From: Saccharopolyspora indica
GTDB taxonomy: Bacteria > Actinomycetota > Actinomycetes > Mycobacteriales > Pseudonocardiaceae
DNA length: 64,000 nucleotides
Direction of reading: 5' to 3'
Assembly: GCF_027853965.1 (NCBI RefSeq)
Contig: NZ_JAQGLB010000001.1
Coordinates: 248,001 to 312,000 of the forward strand
Shown here: in pieces, positions 48,996 through 57,875 of the stretch
How positions within the stretch are numbered: the stretch's first letter is position 1
Layout: each line of letters begins with the position of its first letter
Translations under genes and position numbers: made by a program
Notes under the pieces: model-generated
What the model saw: only the letters and a program-made list of their open reading frames with translations
Told to the model about the DNA's origin: nothing
Database searches by the model: none

Positions 48996-49487
48996 ATGGC
49001 TCCGTTGACGACATGGCTTCGCGCGCTCCCGGTGGTCCCCGCAGTGCTCGCGGCGACCGCGGGCGTCGCGGCCGCGCAGCAGGACGAGGTCGAGATCCGC
49101 ACGTTCGCGGGCAAGTGCGCGGACGTGAGCGCCAGCAGCACGGCCGATGACGTGGCGCTCATCCAGTTCAGCTGCAACGACCAGCCCAACCAGCGGTTCA
49201 CCATCGTCCCGGTGGGCCCCGACCTGGTGGAGATCCGGACCTTCGCGGACAAGTGCCTGGACGTCCGCGGCGCGTCGAGCGCCGATCTCGCGCCGATCGT
49301 GCAGTTCTCCTGCAACGGCCAGGACAACCAGGCGTTCAGGATCGCCGGCGTCGGCCCCGGACTGGTGGAGATCCGCACCGTCTCGGGCAAGTGCTTCGAC
49401 GTGCGGGGCGCGTCGAGCGCCGATCTGACGCCGATCGTGCAGTTCTCCTGCAACGGCCAGGACAACCAGCACTTCCGCATCGTCTGA
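48996..49487 (+). CDS. Secreted beta-trefoil (ricin-type) repeat protein
   Basis: 163 aa. A signal peptide (AVLAATAGVAAAQ) is followed by three repeats of 46, 46 and 40 residues beginning VEIRT and containing G/DKC-x-DV and QFSCN-x-Q-x-NQ-x-F, the ricin-B beta-trefoil unit with NQ-x-F replacing Q-x-W. Repeat starts are exactly 138 bp apart. Likely an extracellular carbohydrate-binding protein. GAAGGAAGG precedes the ATG. It is divergent from a secreted protease. Confidence 0.85.
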   Translation: MAPLTTWLRALPVVPAVLAATAGVAAAQQDEVEIRTFAGKCADVSASSTADDVALIQFSCNDQPNQRFTIVPVGPDLVEIRTFADKCLDVRGASSADLAPIVQFSCNGQDNQAFRIAGVGPGLVEIRTVSGKCFDVRGASSADLTPIVQFSCNGQDNQHFRIV

Positions 49488-49548
49488 CGGTGTTTATGCA
49501 GGTCATAGCGTTGTAGTCGAGCAGATCCGGACGGCGTGGGCGCGGGCG

Positions 49549-51018
49549 GTGTGCCACAGTGGCCAAGTGCGCGCGCCCGCGCGGCCGTCGCGGTGGCTGG
49601 TGGTGACGGGACTCGCGGTCCTCGCGGTGGCCGCCACGGTCGTGGTTCTGACCTGCTCGAACCCGGCCGCCAGGTTCGCCGACGACCTGGCGGCCGTGGT
49701 CGGCGCGATCGCGGCCACCGCCGCCTGCGCGGGGACCGGCTGGTCGCACACCGGGCCGGAGCGGAACTGGCGGCTGCTGATGGCCGCGGGACTCGGCGGC
49801 TGGGCCGCGGCGCACGCGATGTGGACGTGGCACCGCGCTGCGAACGGCGGGCCGGTCGCCGTGCCCGGCGCCGCCAGCGTCCTCTACCTGGCGCTGCCCG
49901 TCGGTGTGTTCGCCGCGCTGCTGGTGATCGCCCGCGCCGATCACGCCACGCTCCGGAGCTACGAGACCACCGAGCCGCCGCGGGTGCTGCTGCTCGACGG
50001 CCTCATCGTGGTGGCCTCGATCATCGCGGTCGCTCGCGAGGTCCACGCACTGGACCCGGGCCCCGACGGCTCTGCCGCGGCGGTGCTGGTGCGGGTCTCC
50101 TACACGGTCGGCGATGTCGTGCTGATCGTGCTCGCGCTGCTGATGGCCATCGGCTTGCGCAGCATGTCGCGGTCCCGGCAGGTCTGGCTGGTGCTCGGCC
50201 TGTGCGCCATCGGAGCCGGCGACTTCACCTACGCCTACAGCACGATCACCGACGCGGCGATACCCGACGCCGCCGAACTCGGCCACCTGGCAGGCATGCT
50301 CCTGCTGATCCCCGCGGCGCTCGGGCCCTCCCTGCAGCCCGTGATCCGGCGCCGCAGCATCTCGCTGGCGCTGCTGGCCGTGCCCTACGTCCCGCTGGCC
50401 GTGGTGCTGGGCATGGTCGTGATCAACGTGGCGGGCGGCAGCCCGTACCCCGACGTCATCTACGTGCTCAGCGTGATCATCGCGCTGGTCGTGCTCCGCC
50501 ACATCAGCAGCCTGCTGGCGCTCTACCGGTCCCACCAGCGGCTGGCCCGGGCGATCCTGCGCGACCCGCTCACCGGCGTCGCCAACCGGGTGCAGCTGGC
50601 CGACCTGTTCGACGAAGCGCTGTCGAGCCCCCGGTACGAGGAGCGCGGGCTGATCTACGTCGACCTGAACGACTTCAAGGCGGTCAACGACGAGCTCGGG
50701 CACCGCGCGGGCGACGAGCTCCTGCGCATCACCGCGCACCGGTTGCGCCGCTGCGTGCGCGACGACGACACGGTGGCGCGCATCGGCGGCGACGAGTTCG
50801 TGATCCTCCTCATCCCGCCCCCGCCGGACCCCGAATCGCTCGTGCAGCGCCTGGCCGACGCGGTGGCGCAACCGGTCGCCCTGAACGGGGTGAAGGCGCC
50901 GGTGCGGATCACCGCCAGCCTCGGCTACCACCGCATCGCACCTGGTCAGCACCCCAGCGACGCGCTGGCGCACGCGGACCGGGCGATGTACCGGGACAAG
51001 CGCGGCCGGGTGGACTGA
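49549..51018 (+). CDS. Membrane-bound GGDEF diguanylate cyclase
   Basis: 489 aa from a GTG at 49549 (GTG 49567 is equally possible; neither has a ribosome site). About eight to ten hydrophobic helices occupy residues 20-320, a MASE-like sensor. The GGDEF domain follows, with LRDPLTGVANR, IYVDLNDFKAVNDELGHRAGD and an intact catalytic GGDEF at about residue 413. An RxxD sits five residues before it (RDDD), the product-inhibition I-site. Predicted to make cyclic di-GMP; no EAL domain. Confidence 0.9.
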   Translation: MCHSGQVRAPARPSRWLVVTGLAVLAVAATVVVLTCSNPAARFADDLAAVVGAIAATAACAGTGWSHTGPERNWRLLMAAGLGGWAAAHAMWTWHRAANGGPVAVPGAASVLYLALPVGVFAALLVIARADHATLRSYETTEPPRVLLLDGLIVVASIIAVAREVHALDPGPDGSAAAVLVRVSYTVGDVVLIVLALLMAIGLRSMSRSRQVWLVLGLCAIGAGDFTYAYSTITDAAIPDAAELGHLAGMLLLIPAALGPSLQPVIRRRSISLALLAVPYVPLAVVLGMVVINVAGGSPYPDVIYVLSVIIALVVLRHISSLLALYRSHQRLARAILRDPLTGVANRVQLADLFDEALSSPRYEERGLIYVDLNDFKAVNDELGHRAGDELLRITAHRLRRCVRDDDTVARIGGDEFVILLIPPPPDPESLVQRLADAVAQPVALNGVKAPVRITASLGYHRIAPGQHPSDALAHADRAMYRDKRGRVD

Positions 51019-51197
51019 GGCGGCGGGCGCCACCGCCCCGGACACGACGACCACGTGCACGTCGCGGGCGGTTTCGACGGTGCGCGCGCTCCGCTCCGCG
51101 TGCAGCGGGGCTGCGGGCTGCCTTGCTGCGGAGATCGGGTCCGGCTCCAGTAGCGTGTGTCGCGCCGCGATGCCGTTCGACTTGTGAGGACCCGGTA

Positions 51198-53630
51198 GTG
51201 CCAGACCACGAGAACTCCATGGTCCGCCTGCGCGGGGTCCGGGTGCACAACCTGCGCGAGGTCGACGTCGACTTCCCGCGCGATGCGCTGGTCGCCGTCA
51301 CCGGCGTCTCGGGGTCCGGCAAGTCGTCGCTGGCGTTCGGCACCGTCTACGCCGAGGCCCAGGCCCGCTACCTCGAATCGGTCGCGCCCTACGCCCGGCG
51401 GCTCATCGACCAGGCGGGCGCACCGGACGCCAGGGAGATCACCGGGCTGCCGCCCGCCGTCGCCTTCCAGCAGGCCCGCGGCGCCGTGCAGGCCCGCTCC
51501 ACGGTCGGCACCGTGACGGCGCTGTCGAACTCGCTGCGGCTGCTGTTCTCCCGCGCGGGCACTTACCCGGAGGGCGCTGAACGGCTGGACTCGGACTCCT
51601 TCTCGCCGAACACCCCGGCGGGCGCGTGCCCGGCCTGCCACGGCCTCGGGCGGATCCACGAGGTCAGCGAGAACTCGCTGGTGCCCGATCCCGGCCTGTC
51701 CATCCGGGAGAAGGCGATCGCCGCCTGGCCGGGCGCCTGGCAGGGCAAGAACTACCGCGACATCCTGGCCACGCTCGGCTACGACGTGGACCGGCCGTGG
51801 CGCGAGCTGCCGCAGGCCGAGCGCGAGTGGATCCTGTTCACCGACGAGCAGCCCGTGGTCACCGTGCACCCCCAGCGCGAGGCGGGCCGCATCCAGCGCC
51901 CCTACCAGGGCACCTACCAGAGCGCCCGCCGCTACGTCCTGCACACGCTGGCGACCACCCAGAGCACGGCGCTGCGCAACCGCGCGCTGCAGCACGCCGA
52001 AGTGCTGCCGTGCCCGGCCTGCGGTGGTTCGAAGCTGCGGCCGGAGGCGCTGGCGGTGACCTTCGCCGGTGCCGACGTCGCCGAGCTCGCCGCCCTCCCG
52101 CTCAGCGTGCTGGCGGCCAAGCTGCGACCCGAGCAGGACGGTGAGGTCGCGCGCGTGATCGTCGCGGACCTGCTGGCCCGCATCGAGGCGCTGACCGAGC
52201 TCGGCCTCGGCTACCTCCCGATGGATCGCACCACCCCGACGCTCTCGGCCGGTGAGCTGCAGCGGCTGCGCCTGGCCGCGACGCTGCGCTCCACGCTCTT
52301 CGGCGTGGTCTACGTGCTCGACGAACCGTCGGCCGGGCTGCACCCCGACGACACCCGGGCGCTGCTGCGGGTGCTCGACCGGATCCGGGAGGCCGGGAAC
52401 TCGCTGGTCGTCGTCGAGCACGAGCCGGAGGTGATCCGGCACGCCGACTGGCTGATCGACGTCGGCCCCGGCGCCGGCGAGCACGGCGGGCGGGTGCTGC
52501 ACAGCGGGCCGCTGGCCGGGCTGGCCGACGCCGCGGAATCGGTCACCCGCACCCACCTGCTCGACCCACCGGCCCCGGTCGGCCGCCACCGCGTCCCGAC
52601 CGGGCGGATCGAGCTGCGCGGCGTGAGCCTGCACAACCTGGTCGAGACCGATGTGGACTTCCCGCTCGGCGTTTTCACCGCGGTCACCGGGGTTTCCGGC
52701 TCGGGCAAGACGACGCTGGTCACCGGCGTTCTGGCCGCGGCGGTCCGGGACCACCTCGGCGCCACCCGCCCGGACGACGAGGACGAACCGGAAGAGCTCG
52801 TGGCGCGCCACGTTCGCGAGATCACCGGGCTGGAGGCGGTCAAGCGGCTGGTGGAGGTCGACCAGCGGCCGATCGGGCGCACCCCGCGGTCGAACCTGGC
52901 GACCTACACCGGCCTGTTCGACGGGGTGCGCAAGCTGTTCGCCGCCACCGCCGAGGCCCGCGAGCGGAAGTACTCGGCGGGCCGGTTCTCGTTCAACGTC
53001 GACGGCGGGCGGTGCGACACCTGCCAGGGCGAGGGCGCGGTGGCTGCCAAACTGCTGTTCCTGCCCAACAGCTACGCGCCCTGCCCGGTCTGCCGCGGCG
53101 CCCGGTACAACCCGGAAACCCTCGAGATCCACTACCGGGGCAGGTCGATCGCCGACGTGCTCGCGATGACCGTCGAGGAGGCCCGCGACTTCTTCGCCGA
53201 CGTGCCCGCGGTGGCCCGCAGCCTGGACACCCTCCGCGACGTGGGGCTGTCCTACCTCACCCTCGGCCAGCCGGCGACCGAGCTCTCCGGCGGCGAGGCC
53301 CAGCGGATCAAGCTGGCATCGGAGCTGCAGCGAACCCGCCGCGGCCGGACCCTCTTCGTGCTCGACGAACCCACCACCGGCCTGCACCCCGCCGACGTGG
53401 AGGTGCTGATGCGCCTGCTGCACGCCCTGGTCGACGCGGGCAACACGGTGGTGGTGATCGAGCACGACATGTCCGTCGCCGCGGCGGCCGATCACGTGAT
53501 CGACCTCGGCCCCGGCGGCGGTGACGAGGGCGGCGCGGTGGTGGCCGCCGGAACCCCGGCGGAGGTGGCGAATGCCGGGACCGGTCGCACCGCGCCGTAC
53601 CTCCGCGAAGCGCTCGGCGACCCGAGCTGA
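51198..53630 (+). CDS. UvrA2-like excinuclease/drug-resistance ABC protein
   Basis: 810 aa, clearly shorter than UvrA (about 950). It has both ABC halves with Walker A GVSGSGKSS (~residue 36) and GVSGSGKTT (~498), signature motifs LSAGELQR and LSGGEAQR, and zinc-finger pairs CPACHGLGR, CPACGG, CDTCQGEG and CPVC. The missing length fits loss of the UvrB-binding domain, as in UvrA2/DrrC proteins linked to DNA-damage tolerance or DNA-binding antibiotic resistance. GTG start after GAGG. It abuts the converging MocR gene with no gap. Confidence 0.87.
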   Translation: MPDHENSMVRLRGVRVHNLREVDVDFPRDALVAVTGVSGSGKSSLAFGTVYAEAQARYLESVAPYARRLIDQAGAPDAREITGLPPAVAFQQARGAVQARSTVGTVTALSNSLRLLFSRAGTYPEGAERLDSDSFSPNTPAGACPACHGLGRIHEVSENSLVPDPGLSIREKAIAAWPGAWQGKNYRDILATLGYDVDRPWRELPQAEREWILFTDEQPVVTVHPQREAGRIQRPYQGTYQSARRYVLHTLATTQSTALRNRALQHAEVLPCPACGGSKLRPEALAVTFAGADVAELAALPLSVLAAKLRPEQDGEVARVIVADLLARIEALTELGLGYLPMDRTTPTLSAGELQRLRLAATLRSTLFGVVYVLDEPSAGLHPDDTRALLRVLDRIREAGNSLVVVEHEPEVIRHADWLIDVGPGAGEHGGRVLHSGPLAGLADAAESVTRTHLLDPPAPVGRHRVPTGRIELRGVSLHNLVETDVDFPLGVFTAVTGVSGSGKTTLVTGVLAAAVRDHLGATRPDDEDEPEELVARHVREITGLEAVKRLVEVDQRPIGRTPRSNLATYTGLFDGVRKLFAATAEARERKYSAGRFSFNVDGGRCDTCQGEGAVAAKLLFLPNSYAPCPVCRGARYNPETLEIHYRGRSIADVLAMTVEEARDFFADVPAVARSLDTLRDVGLSYLTLGQPATELSGGEAQRIKLASELQRTRRGRTLFVLDEPTTGLHPADVEVLMRLLHALVDAGNTVVVIEHDMSVAAAADHVIDLGPGGGDEGGAVVAAGTPAEVANAGTGRTAPYLREALGDPS

Positions 53631-55109
53631 CTACAGGCGGCGCACGGCCTCGCCGATGGCGGCGATCCCCTCATCGATCTCGGTCGCCGTCCTGGCGGCG
53701 TAGCCGAGAACGAGCCCCGGCTCGTGCGGGTGCTGGCGGTGCCAGGACAGCGGCTGGACCTTCACCCCCGCCTCGAGCGCGGCACTGGCGAGCTCGGTGT
53801 CGGTGAACCCCGCGTTGAACGTGATCAGCAGGTGCAGCCCGGCGGCGGCACCGTGGATGACCGCGCCCGGCAGGTGGGCGTTGATCGCCCCGATCATGGT
53901 GTCCCGGCGTCGCCGGTGACGGGGGCGGAGGTGGCGCAGGTGGCGTTCCAGGTCGCCCGATTCCATCAGCCGCGCCAAGGTGAGCTGCGGTAGCGCCGCG
54001 TTGCCCAGGTCCGCGTACCGCTTCGCGGCCACGAGGTCGTCCCGATGGCGCCGGGGCGCGAGGACCCAGCCGATTCTCAGCGCCGGAGCCAGGAGCTTGG
54101 AGATGCTTCCGGCGTAGATGACCTCTTCGGCGAGCATCGAGCGGAGGGCGGGCACCGGCGGTCGGTCGTAGCGGTGCTCGGCGTCGTAGTCGTCCTCGAC
54201 GATCAATCCGCCACCAGCGGCCCACCGCATGAGCTCGCGGCGCCTCTCGCCGCTGAGCACCACGCCGGTGGGGAACTGGTGCGCGGGTGTCAGCAGCACC
54301 GCGGGAGCACCCGAGGCGTGCAGGTGATCGATGCGCAGACCGTCGGCGTCGACCGCTGTCGGCGGGGTTCTCACCTGTCGGCTGCGCAGGTGCTGGCGAG
54401 CCCCGAGCGATCCGGGATCCTCCACCGCCACGTCGCGGATTCCCGAGTCGTGGAGCACCTGCGCGGTCAGGGTGAGGGCTTGGGCGGTGCCGGCGACGAT
54501 GAGAACTTCGTCGGGATCCACCGAGATTCCACGAGTGCGGGCCACCCAGGTGGCCACCGCCGCGCGCAGCGCTGGCGTGCCGCGGGGATCTCCGTATCCG
54601 AAGCCGGAAGCCGCGAGCTCGCCGAGCGCGGTGCGTTCCGCGCGCAACCAGGCTGCCCGGGGGAAGGCCGCCAGGTCGGGCGTGCCCGGTGACAGGTCGA
54701 TCCGCGCCGGTGCTGCCCGCAGGGAATCGAAGACGTCGGCACCGGGGGCGGCGGTGAACAACGCGTTCGCGGACGGGGTCGCGCCGGGAGCCGGTGGCCG
54801 GGACGCCGATGCGGGAGCGGCGACGACGACCGTCCCGTTGCGACCGCGACCGTCGACGTGACCGTCTTCGCTCAGCCGCCGGTACGCCTCGGTGACGACT
54901 CCGCGGGAGACGCGCAGTTCGGCGGCCAGCGTCCGGGTGGCGGGCAGCCTGCTGCCCACCGGCAGCCGGCCGTCGGCGATGGCGAGCCGGAGCCGGCGGG
55001 CCAGCCAGTCGGACAGCCCGCCCACCGGTGCGTCGTCCGCGTGCAGCTGCAGGAAGTCCGCACCCGGACTTTTGGACCTGTGCGAAGCGTCGTCATTGGA
55101 CCTGGGCAC
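53631..55109 (-). CDS. MocR/PdxR-type regulator (GntR plus aminotransferase)
   Basis: 492 aa. A GntR winged helix (residues ~35-95, LSDWLARRLRLAIADGRLPVGSRLPATRTLAAEL) is joined to an aminotransferase-I fold with YGDPRGTPALRAAVA, IVEDDYDAEHRYD and a PLP Lys in YAGSISKLLAPALRIGW. MocR proteins sense PLP or amino acids. GTG at 55109; no ribosome site, so leaderless translation is likely. It is divergent from a methyltransferase, not from PLP-synthesis genes, so that methyltransferase is its probable target. Confidence 0.85.
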   Translation of the reverse strand: MPRSNDDASHRSKSPGADFLQLHADDAPVGGLSDWLARRLRLAIADGRLPVGSRLPATRTLAAELRVSRGVVTEAYRRLSEDGHVDGRGRNGTVVVAAPASASRPPAPGATPSANALFTAAPGADVFDSLRAAPARIDLSPGTPDLAAFPRAAWLRAERTALGELAASGFGYGDPRGTPALRAAVATWVARTRGISVDPDEVLIVAGTAQALTLTAQVLHDSGIRDVAVEDPGSLGARQHLRSRQVRTPPTAVDADGLRIDHLHASGAPAVLLTPAHQFPTGVVLSGERRRELMRWAAGGGLIVEDDYDAEHRYDRPPVPALRSMLAEEVIYAGSISKLLAPALRIGWVLAPRRHRDDLVAAKRYADLGNAALPQLTLARLMESGDLERHLRHLRPRHRRRRDTMIGAINAHLPGAVIHGAAAGLHLLITFNAGFTDTELASAALEAGVKVQPLSWHRQHPHEPGLVLGYAARTATEIDEGIAAIGEAVRRL

Positions 55110-55175
55110 CGGACCATTGTGGCGCGAGGGTGGGTGGTGCCGGAGGGAGCGGTCCGCGGGAAAGGGCGAAGCGTG

Positions 55176-56003
55176 ATGACGATCGACTACGTGCACGGCT
55201 ACTCGGAGCTGGAGGCCCGTCGGCTGGGCGACCAGGCCAACGCGCTGGCGGCGCTGCTGCACGAAGGCACCGCGTACCCCGCGGGGAGCCGGGTGCTGGA
55301 GGTCGGCTGCGGGATCGGCGCGCAGACCGCGCACCTGGTGGCCGGTAGTCCCGGAGCTCGTATCGTCGCAGTGGACGTCAACGAGGAGTCCTTGGCGCAG
55401 GCCCGTTCTCGCGTGGCTGCGACCTCGCCAGGGGCGGCGGTGGAGTGGCTGTGCGGCGACCTGTTCGACCTGCCCTTCCCCGAGTCCTCCTTCGACCACC
55501 TCTTCGTCTGCTTCGTCCTGGAGCACCTGCGCGATCCCCAGCGGGCTCTGGTGGAACTGCGTCGCTTCCTGCGGCCCGGGGGCACTGTCACCGCGATCGA
55601 GGGCGACCACGGATCGGCGCTGTTCCACCCCGACAGCGCCGCCGCTCGCGCCGCGATCGACTGCCAGGTCCAACTGCAGTCCACCGCCGGTGGCGACGCG
55701 CTCATCGGCCGGAAGTTGCAGCCTCTGCTCGCCGATGCCGGGTACGCCGGGATCACCGTTCAGCCGCGGCCGGTCTACGCGGATCAGAACCGGCCGGAGC
55801 TGGTCGAGGACTTCACCCGCAACACCTTCATCGCCATGATCGAATCCATCGGGGCCGACGCGCTGGCCGCCGGGCTCACCACCCCGGACGCCTGGCGCCG
55901 GGGCACCGCGGACCTCCACCGGACGACCGGGGCGGGCGGGACCTTCCACTACGCGTTTTTCAAGGCGACGGCCGTGAATCCCCTCAAGGCTCCTGGGGTG
56001 TGA
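55176..56003 (+). CDS. SAM-dependent methyltransferase
   Basis: 275 aa. Motif I VLEVGCGIGAQTAHL near residue 40, IVAVDVNEESLAQA, a DLFDLPFPESSFDHLF motif II and LRPGGTVTAIEGDH motif III. The C-terminal half resembles UbiE/phthiotriol-type and small-metabolite methyltransferases. ATG 55176 (GTG 55173 in frame) after AAAGGG. It is divergent from the MocR regulator by 66 bp. Confidence 0.85.
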   Translation: MTIDYVHGYSELEARRLGDQANALAALLHEGTAYPAGSRVLEVGCGIGAQTAHLVAGSPGARIVAVDVNEESLAQARSRVAATSPGAAVEWLCGDLFDLPFPESSFDHLFVCFVLEHLRDPQRALVELRRFLRPGGTVTAIEGDHGSALFHPDSAAARAAIDCQVQLQSTAGGDALIGRKLQPLLADAGYAGITVQPRPVYADQNRPELVEDFTRNTFIAMIESIGADALAAGLTTPDAWRRGTADLHRTTGAGGTFHYAFFKATAVNPLKAPGV

Positions 56004-56031
56004 AAGCACTGGAGGAAGTGCCACCTCGGGC

Positions 56032-56628
56032 TCAGGGCCTAGCTCCGGCGTGCAATGCCTGTGAGAGCGCGCTCATGCTGATCTCGACCGTCGCGCGGAG
56101 CTGTTCCTGGCTCGCCTTGGCTCTGCTCATCACGGCCAGCGACTGGTTGACCGCCGCGATGTGAACGGCGAAGTCGTCGGCATCGCTGTCGGCCAGCTTC
56201 GCGGCGTTCAGGGCCGTTCGCAGCCGCGCGCGCTGGAGTCCCAGTGCTTCGATCGCGCGTGCGGCGATGCCGGGGCTCAGCGCCGGTATCGCCATCGCGG
56301 TCTGGGCGACCAAACATCCGTCCGGCAGGTCCGGGTCGGCGATGCGCTGCAGCGTGACGTCGAAGAACTCCCGCACCGCCCGCAGCGGCTCGTCGGGCGC
56401 ACGTGAGAGGGCCTGGTCGTACTTGGCCCCGTAGCGCGTGGTGTAGCGGTCCAGGCAGCGCAGGTAGAGCGATTCCTTGTCGCCGAGCGAGGAGTAGATG
56501 GAGCTGCGGTTCAACCCGGTCGCCCTGGAGAGGTCGTCGAGAGAGGTGTCGGCGTACCCGGCTCGCCAGAACTGGACCATCGCCGCATCGAGCACGACGT
56601 CCACGTCGAACTGCTTCTTCCCGGCCAT
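56032..56628 (-). CDS. TetR family regulator
   Basis: 198 aa. Helix-turn-helix YADTSLDDLSRATGLNRSSIYSSLGDKESLY, C-terminal part like the AcrR/NemR group with a CLVAQTAMA Cys in the ligand region. Divergent from an epoxide-hydrolase-like gene; a perfect 10-bp-arm palindrome between them is its likely operator. Confidence 0.88.
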   Translation of the reverse strand: MAGKKQFDVDVVLDAAMVQFWRAGYADTSLDDLSRATGLNRSSIYSSLGDKESLYLRCLDRYTTRYGAKYDQALSRAPDEPLRAVREFFDVTLQRIADPDLPDGCLVAQTAMAIPALSPGIAARAIEALGLQRARLRTALNAAKLADSDADDFAVHIAAVNQSLAVMSRAKASQEQLRATVEISMSALSQALHAGARP

Positions 56629-56677
56629 CGCGCACGCACCTCGTTCTCGGGTCAAGCCGTTGTGCCCCGCCCAGCAT

Positions 56678-56701
56678 ATCTTGAACTAATCAGTTCAAGA
56701 T
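56678..56701. promoter_or_regulatory. TetR-type operator
   Basis: ATCTTGAACT-AATC-AGTTCAAGAT, a perfect 24-bp palindrome 15 bp before the hydrolase ATG and 50 bp before the TetR start. Confidence 0.7.
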
Positions 56702-56716
56702 GCGTAGGCTCGAGAC

Positions 56717-57673
56717 ATGACCGATGCCGCGACCACCGCGAACCGCCCTTGCGACCAGAGCTCGATCTCCGGGTTGCCGCTGCCCGACCTCGCGGGATTC
56801 ACCCACCGCTGGGTCGACGCGGAAGGCGTCCGGCTTCATGCCGTGGAAGGCGGTCGGCCGACCGGCCCTGCCGTCGTCCTGCTCGCCGGCTTCCCGCAGA
56901 CCTGGTGGGCTTGGCGCAAAGCGATGCCGGGCCTCGCCGAGCACTTCCACGTGATCGCGATCGACCTGCCGGGGCAGGGCCACTCCGACCGCCCCCACGA
57001 CAGCTACGACACGCACACCGTCGCTTCGCGAGTCCAGGCCGCGGTGACCGCGCTCGACGTGCCGAAGTACTGGCTCGTCGCCCACGACATCGGGGCCTGG
57101 GTCGCCTTCTCGCTGGCCCTGGAGCACGAAGAGCGGCTGCACGGTGTCGCTCTGCTCGACGCCGGCATTCCCGGGATCACCCTCCCGGAGGCCATCCCGA
57201 CGGACCCCGACCGGGCCTGGAAGACCTGGCACTTCGCGTTCCACCTGGTGCCCGACCTTCCCGAGACGCTGCTCGCCGGTCGCGAGCGTGACTACGTCGA
57301 CTGGTTCTTGAAGGCCAAAGCGCTGTACCCGGACACGTTCGGCAGTGCCGAGATCGACCACTACGCCGCCGCCATCGCGGCCGAGGGCGGTCTCCGAGCG
57401 TCTCTCGCCTACTACCGCGATGCCGCGGAATCGGCGCGCAAGAACCACGACGCTCTTGGACGACAGCACTTGACCGTCCCGGTCCTGGGAATCTCCAGCT
57501 CCCACGGCTCGATCCCCGACATGGCCGCTTCCATCGGCCCCTGGGCGAACAACGCGACAGGCGTGGTCATCCCGCACGCCGGGCACTTCATTCCGGACGA
57601 GCAGCCCGGCGCAGTCGTGGACGCGTTGACCGCGTTCATCGGTCAATGCCCAGCCGGCGCAGCTCCACGTTGA
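56717..57673 (+). CDS. Epoxide-hydrolase/dehalogenase-like alpha/beta hydrolase
   Basis: 318 aa. Oxyanion region LLAGFPQTWWAWRKAMP, then the nucleophile elbow VAHDIGAW with Asp124, so it is an Asp-nucleophile hydrolase (epoxide hydrolase, haloalkane or fluoroacetate dehalogenase group), not an esterase. The GHFIPDEQPG end provides the catalytic His. It is controlled by the divergent TetR and probably detoxifies a reactive electrophile. Confidence 0.87.
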   Translation: MTDAATTANRPCDQSSISGLPLPDLAGFTHRWVDAEGVRLHAVEGGRPTGPAVVLLAGFPQTWWAWRKAMPGLAEHFHVIAIDLPGQGHSDRPHDSYDTHTVASRVQAAVTALDVPKYWLVAHDIGAWVAFSLALEHEERLHGVALLDAGIPGITLPEAIPTDPDRAWKTWHFAFHLVPDLPETLLAGRERDYVDWFLKAKALYPDTFGSAEIDHYAAAIAAEGGLRASLAYYRDAAESARKNHDALGRQHLTVPVLGISSSHGSIPDMAASIGPWANNATGVVIPHAGHFIPDEQPGAVVDALTAFIGQCPAGAAPR

Positions 57674-57875
57674 GCGCCAGCCCCATCCGGTCACCCGCGG
57701 TGCGCGGTTGATCACAGCCCGCACGACTGCGCAACGAGGAGCAATCCCCTGCCGCGACAGGGGGATCGGTGCGCCGAATCGCCGTACGCGTTCGCGCCGA
57801 GCGCCGTCTTGTCCGCCGCCGCGGCGGAGGTGATCGTTGGTGGCGGCTGCTGCGACGCGGGAAGCGGTGATCACG

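Noticed and set aside
49089..49487. CRISPR-like direct repeats
   Set aside because: The 138-bp period is an in-frame protein repeat of the beta-trefoil domain, not short repeats with unique spacers.
49536..51197. Apparent 1364-aa fusion running from the GGDEF region into UvrA2
   Set aside because: The part before 51198 is out of frame with the GGDEF protein and is Arg-rich shadow sequence; UvrA2 begins at GTG 51198.
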